Shown here one piece after another: positions 59,164 to 64,000 of a DNA stretch of 64,000 nucleotides (the stretch's first letter is position 1; every line of letters starts with the position of its first letter). Location of the stretch: the NCBI GenBank assembly GCA_019633425.1, contig WSUB01000030.1, forward strand, positions 186,001-250,000, given 5' to 3'. The translations under genes were made by a program, and so were the position numbers. Under the pieces are notes generated by a model. It saw nothing but the letters and a program-made list of their open reading frames with translations. It searched no databases and was not told the origin of the DNA. The DNA is from Tulasnella sp. 424 (Eukaryota; Basidiomycota; Agaricomycetes; Cantharellales; Tulasnellaceae).

Positions 59164-60250
59164 TGGTGAAATAAGGATTTTTGGGAGGGGGAGGGGTAAA
59201 AGGGTATACAGTACTACCAGAACTCAAGCTTCTTTGAATTTAACCGTCCGGTTGGACAAAGGCGCATTGTTTGAGCCCGCTCCGACCTTCAATAGCAGGA
59301 TGTAGGTTCTTGAATGTGTACATATCATGGCATAATGCACTGCGTGGACGTCGCAGTTGCCGCGCGATGGCCCCAACCCCTTGCAACACTATGAATCTGG
59401 GTGCCGTGGTATTGGGCCTCCCCTGGTCTCGGTTCCCTTTCATACGAGCCTTGAAACGTTTGACAATAACATCAGTTAAGCGGTTCGAAATTTTCCCTTT
59501 GTCTGCATATCGTCGTTCGAATTGATAATACAACAAGCCCATAATATGTATGTAAACATCCGCGTGTTGCTCTGATTGCTTGGCCGATCATACTATGTAT
59601 GCGAGTTCGCTTTACCGGAAAAGCACTTGCAAGTCCAGTGCGGTATACCGAAGGGTATCGCCCACAAGTCGTTAGTCTTACTCTTTACTCGTACACTTTA
59701 GGACCCTGAAAGGACCCTTTTCGGTAAATATCCAGCTGTGATGGAGAGGGCTGGACCATGGCCGTGTGCGGTCGTTGTCTTCGGGCGCGCAAACCGTCGC
59801 GCTGGGGATGTCGTCGATGGGGAGAGGGAAAATTCTTCCATGACCGCAACGGCACCGGGTGTAACATTTACCAACAGAGTATATTATTATGTCGCTAAGA
59901 AACCCCCTATTTGACTGAGGATTTGTCTACAGCTCTTGCATGAGTATCTATTCTGGCATCACTGCATCATTGAGAGACTTGGTGTATTCTCAACATAGAA
60001 AAGTAAACACCTCTATATAAGACTACTCAAGGAGATATCCACGAAACCTCGATGGTTGGATCAGGGGAGTCGAGGCGGATAGGTCTAAGACTAGTGAATT
60101 GTGCGCGACGCCCTTTGGAGTACCGCGCAGGACGTGCAAAGATTTTTCCGCGAGGGAAGCGGTCATGCGATCAGGTCAAGGCGGGCCTTGGAGCGATCCA
60201 CACACTCCATATTACTGGAACTTCATTAGATTCGATAAATATGGTATCTA
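59164..60250. other. Intergenic, no gene recognised
   Basis: About 1.1 kb between kinase C and kinase D. A 100-residue minus-strand open frame (59240-59542) shows no known domain and is not called. Confidence 0.45.
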
Positions 60251-61726
60251 TTACATTTGTTTTGACTTGACCGCACATTGGTGAAGCACTGTAGACACAT
60301 CGGAGATGTGCCATCGTAGGGCCTCCTCACGTTTCCAGCAACCCGTCGCAACTCTCCAAGCCTCTTTTCCCTCGGGACATTTGAGACGCGGGTTAGGAAG
60401 AGCCGGCCGCTCATCGTTGTCGCGTACTCTTTGGCACATCTTAGTGAAGTTCAACGTTGGCCCTTCCCATGGCTGGTCCGACCGCTTGAGGACCTGCGTT
60501 TCAAGAACCGTAAGCAACTTACTATTAAAGATGGGATGTACTATACTCGCCTGAGCTATGGTGATACCGAACGCCCATATGTCCGACTCTGTTGTACGTG
60601 TAGATGTCGGGCTTTCGATATCCAAGCACTCCGGGCTCAGATATAGAATAGTTCTTTGGGACGCGCTGTTTGCAGAGCTACCGATACCATTAACTTTAAC
60701 GGTTGCGAAGTCGCAAAGGAGGGCCTGTCTGGTGTCCGTCACGAGAATGTTGTCTGGTTTAATGTCGCCATGGACCATTCCAAGAGCGACGTGTAAATAT
60801 TTGATGGCATCGGAGACCTGATAAAGCTTGCTTGAAGATCAACGGGGCTGTCGTAACACAGCAATGTCGATAGGACTGGATCTTACTAGGCGAAAAATGG
60901 GGCCCTCTGGTTCTTTGCGGAGGTAACGAAGGATGTCCCCCCGTTCAGCAAAGTGTGATACTAGAAAGAATGTGTCCTCGAATATGGCGGTGCCAAGGAA
61001 GGGAAGAATGTTCGCATGATTAAGCTGGGTCCACTTCTGCGCCTCTGACGTTGCATCCTATAAAGATATTCTGTGTCAGTCCGTGGGACTCGGACTTTTA
61101 CGGCGCACTCACTCGTTTGTCCAAGTCCGACCACTTACTGTAGGCTACCGATGTAGCCTGCTTGAAAACAAGCAACCGACCCGCCGGATCTTCCCCCGCA
61201 AAAAGCTCTCGCCTTGACGCACGAGAGGTTTCGATGCGTTGCCGGCGCGTCTTTGCCGCGTACCCACCCCCAACTGATAGTGAAACGTCTATACGGTCAA
61301 GAGTCTGTTGATTTGCGTCCAGGCTCTGGAAGTGATTGTTGAATCTTCCTCAGACACAAACAACAGAGAGAACGGAGGCCCAAATCGAGAAAAACCTACC
61401 GGTATATGTTTTCGAAGTTCCTGCAATTCGTCATTCAAGCTAACCAACTGTTCATGAGCGGGGTCGGCGGTCTTGAATTTCAGGCCAAGAATTGACTGCC
61501 GGCTCGATCTCTGCTTGGGTAGCGATTCGAATCTCTTCCACAAGCTGTACGGTAAACAAAGTCAGCTTTCTTCGTCCTTAGTGCAGATAAATGAATCCAA
61601 CCTTCCCAGCCTCCGTTCGTTATCCTCGACGCGCCAGGCGGGAGAGAACCCATGGTGTTTGTCGCGAAGCAGCTGGCGCACTAGTAAAGCGTGTTCGTTT
61701 TCAAACTGACTGCGAAGGGGATCCAT
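60251..61726 (-). CDS. Kinase-like protein with altered DFG motif (kinase D, possible pseudokinase)
   Basis: Start MDPLRSQFENEHALLVRQLL at 61726; a helical N-terminus follows (SLPKQRSSRQSILGLKFKTA, QLVSLNDELQELRKHIP). No clear glycine loop is seen (ASRRELFAGEDPAGRLLVFK), though the lysine in VFKQAT is in place. Then come TQLNHANILPFLGTAIFEDT (N-lobe), MVHGDIKPDNILV and CDFATVKVNG, where the Gly of DFG is Ala, followed by LSPECLD (APE-like) and ESDIWAFGITIAQ. The C-lobe ends WHISDVSTVLHQCAVKSKQM-TAA at 60251. Catalytic Asp, Asn and the DFG Asp remain, so residual activity is possible, but the missing glycine loop plus DFA suggests weak or regulatory function. Same orientation and N-terminal style as kinase C. 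Confidence 0.8.
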
Positions 61727-63885
61727 GATTCGGAGTGAGGTGAGAGCGGTCTATAAGAGGATGCAACTTGAATGGTAGCATCAGGAAATGAACTGCGACC
61801 TTATATTTCCCAAGTCCCAGTGATCAGATAGTCGGAATCGAATGCTGTGATGGCGACGTGGGTCGGTAGATCAAGGAGTGGAAAGCTGACAAGCGTTTCA
61901 GTTTCGGGACAGCACCGATTGTCACACCAGCGCAGTGCGGCGAAGAAAGGCGCAACGCCTGAACCCTTTTCCTGCGACTGAGCAACCAAGTTTTACATAT
62001 GAATGAGCAAGCTACATACATTGCTGCAGTGCGGATGTCCGACGTACGTGACAACTGTTGGTCTACAAAAAGGGGACTACATTGTGGGATGGCGGAAAGC
62101 ACTTTGGGATACAAAGCGCGCGCGGGGACCAGGGAAACAAATGAGTTCGACAAATCGGAAACAAAAGAAACTGCCCATACACCTGGAGGTCGGATGTGAT
62201 CCCTGTGTCACGATTCTCCTCACCTAGTGGAGATTAGGGCAGCCGATACGAAGTCGGGCGAGGATGGATTACCACCCAACAGCCAGAATCGGCATTTATG
62301 GACGTTCAACATTCGGCTAAAAGATGTGCGTTTGAAGACACAGAGGTTTTGTGGTTCGTTGCTGACATGCGATGAAGAATTCATGTTGCTGGGGTGAAGC
62401 AAGGCACAGCGTCGATGGTTGAACAATGCAATTCGAGCAGCCACCCGTGATCAAGCGTGACCTCGACCCTTAATCATCTCCAGCAAAGCGTGACCTCCTT
62501 AGGGGCTAGCTCGTCGAGATACCCTACATTTGAGCTAAGCGAGAGGACAAGGCAACTCCAGCTCAAAGGCGAACTCCTGCCTGCACTTATATGGCTGAAA
62601 GGGTGCAGTGACCTGGCTTCCGGCTTTGCCCCGCAATGGCTGTCGAGTTGGCTGATTATGTCAAACCTCGCTTCGGTGAATTGCCTCCTATGCAGCGTAC
62701 ACATTTCGAACGACTTCAAAAATGGCTGTAAGAAACGCCTTACCTACACGTGTCACAGTGCTAAGCAACAGTTGAGAATCAATCTCGAATCTGGGAGCTC
62801 AAAGCATTCGCAGAGCACAGCCGAAGACTAGTGTGTAAACGTTTACTCAACGGTACAGTATGGACGAGATACTCATCCATAGGTATCATTGAATGTGTTG
62901 TATCAATAGAAGTCGCATTTCGTCGGACTCTGGATCTAGGTACAAAGCTGAGGCGTCGCATTGGCTCATGTTAAAGAAGGATGTTCTTCGACCTCCCTTC
63001 CGACTGGTCGTAAACTCCACCTTGGATCGTTAGCAAGAGGCCATCAATTTCGGGTCGTGAAGCTTTAGCGCCCAGGCAGCCTTGCCACTCTCGCTGAAAA
63101 GTGTGTCCGGCGGTGATGGCAACCGGTCGTCAACAGGCTGATCAGATGTTATCCGGAGCCTAGCTTGTTAGAACGCGGTTGACCCTCTAGTGGGAAGAGG
63201 TAACTTGCCTGCGCTATTACTAGTTTTGTGAGGACGAGGCGTCAGTCCCACGGTTCCCATACCTACTCCGTTCGCCTTACCGGATCCGGATCCGCCTGCC
63301 GAAACCTCACTGACGGCTCTGCTCCCCACCGGCAGGAAGCATTACTAACCAACGAATACGATTTATTGAAGCGCAGCGAAAAGATGAACTGGTGAAAGAG
63401 GCCAGAGTCTACCGGACCGTTACTAGTATACTATTCCGCATCGTGTATTTAGTAGTAGCTGTAATTTAGTCCTTAGTGAGCGGTAGCTATCGATTCTCTT
63501 ATAGATATTACAGCCACCGATCTCGTATTAGTGACTAGATAGGATATACTACGACGAGATGCAATACTCAAAGTGAGCCGCGTACCGACTAAACTACGCG
63601 ACTTACAGGTTTTTTCGAATGCCAAGATATCGCTTCCCTTGCTTTTAGTGCGGTGGCCAAAACAATGAATGTTACGAGCAGAGTAAAATCTTCGTTCAGG
63701 GTGTACCGGAGTTCTCTGCAACCGGTATGAAGGTGAGGATTTTGAATATTATGCATGGGCTCCAAGATGAGTTTGGGCATTTTTAATAGGAATGACAGAA
63801 GTTCCAAAGAAGAAACATAAGAGAAACTAAAGCTCCAGCCCTCTGTATGTACCAGTGCCAAAGTCTCTTTCTAGGGTCTTCCGTT
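61727..63885. other. Intergenic, no gene recognised
   Basis: About 2.2 kb. Scattered short open frames exist on both strands, none with a recognisable domain. There are no obvious repeats apart from an A/T-rich part (about 63420-63540). Confidence 0.5.
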
Positions 63886-64000
63886 TCATTGCCGAACCAA
63901 GTGTAGATCCTTCTCCCACCGGGCCAACCGTTCTATCACTTCCGCCTCCCTCCCTCCTATTATGGCCTGCATCACGAGATGAACCTCCTCCATACAAGGA
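63886..64000 (-). CDS. C-terminal end of another kinase (partial, cut by window edge)
   Basis: Reading the minus strand from the window edge gives MEEVHLVMQAIIGGREAEVI then ERLARWEKDLHLVRQ-TGA. This aligns with the C-terminal extension of kinase C (MEDVHHAMQDILAGRDLELT, then ARLERWKTD). It is therefore the 3' end of a paralogous kinase whose catalytic domain lies beyond 64000. Confidence 0.7.
   Translation of the reverse strand, partial: PCMEEVHLVMQAIIGGREAEVIERLARWEKDLHLVRQ

Noticed and set aside
1..64000. CRISPR arrays, prophage, rRNA or transposase genes
   Set aside because: None seen; the window is eukaryotic nuclear DNA and no transposon coding sequence or terminal repeats were recognised.

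Overview
This is nuclear DNA of a filamentous basidiomycete. Genes are split by many short introns (mostly 50-70 nt, GT..AG), genes lie close together on both strands, core promoters are CT-rich, and several families are typical of mushroom-forming fungi (a multi-intron P450, a Rom2-type RhoGEF, and an expansion of HGD-type protein kinases). The kinase and secreted metallophosphatase expansion would suit Ceratobasidiaceae (Rhizoctonia/Ceratobasidium), but that is inference; the window contains no marker that fixes the species.

Layout. 0.7-6.7 kb is an accessory left flank: a complete cytochrome P450, a helical-N-terminus protein kinase and a decayed ORF. 7.5-43.7 kb is a housekeeping block: a conserved protein of unknown function, an enoyl-CoA hydratase/isomerase, a single ORF joining cystathionine beta-lyase to mevalonate kinase, a Pps1-like dual-specificity phosphatase, a FIST-domain protein, a Rho1 GEF, a Ulp1 SUMO protease, an intron-containing tRNA-Leu(UAA), a ZNF207/BuGZ-like zinc-finger protein, a Dhr2/DHX33-like DEAH helicase, a TPR protein, the small mitochondrial assembly factor COA6 and a TBC Rab-GAP. 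43.9-64 kb is an accessory right flank: a tandem duplication of a secreted 5'-nucleotidase-like metallophosphatase (+) paired with an atypical kinase (-), a truncated third metallophosphatase, and then three more minus-strand kinases, the last running off the window edge.

How the genes relate. Divergent pairs with short shared promoters are RhoGEF/ULP1, DHR2/TPR and COA6/TBC. The housekeeping genes cover unrelated core functions: cell-wall Rho signalling, SUMO processing, ribosome biogenesis, spindle assembly and cytochrome oxidase assembly. The most unusual locus is 12221-15743. Eight exons splice into one uninterrupted reading frame of about 900 codons, carrying a full PLP-dependent cystathionine beta-lyase followed by a full GHMP mevalonate kinase. 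If transcribed as one mRNA, one polypeptide would hold a sulfur-amino-acid enzyme and a sterol-pathway enzyme. The second point of interest is the kinase-rich right flank, where gene duplication, truncation, mosaic copies and degenerate kinase motifs (missing glycine loop, DFG changed to DFA) indicate rapid turnover.

Limits: exon boundaries were inferred by eye from splice signals and protein continuity. No database search was run, and family names rest on motif recognition.
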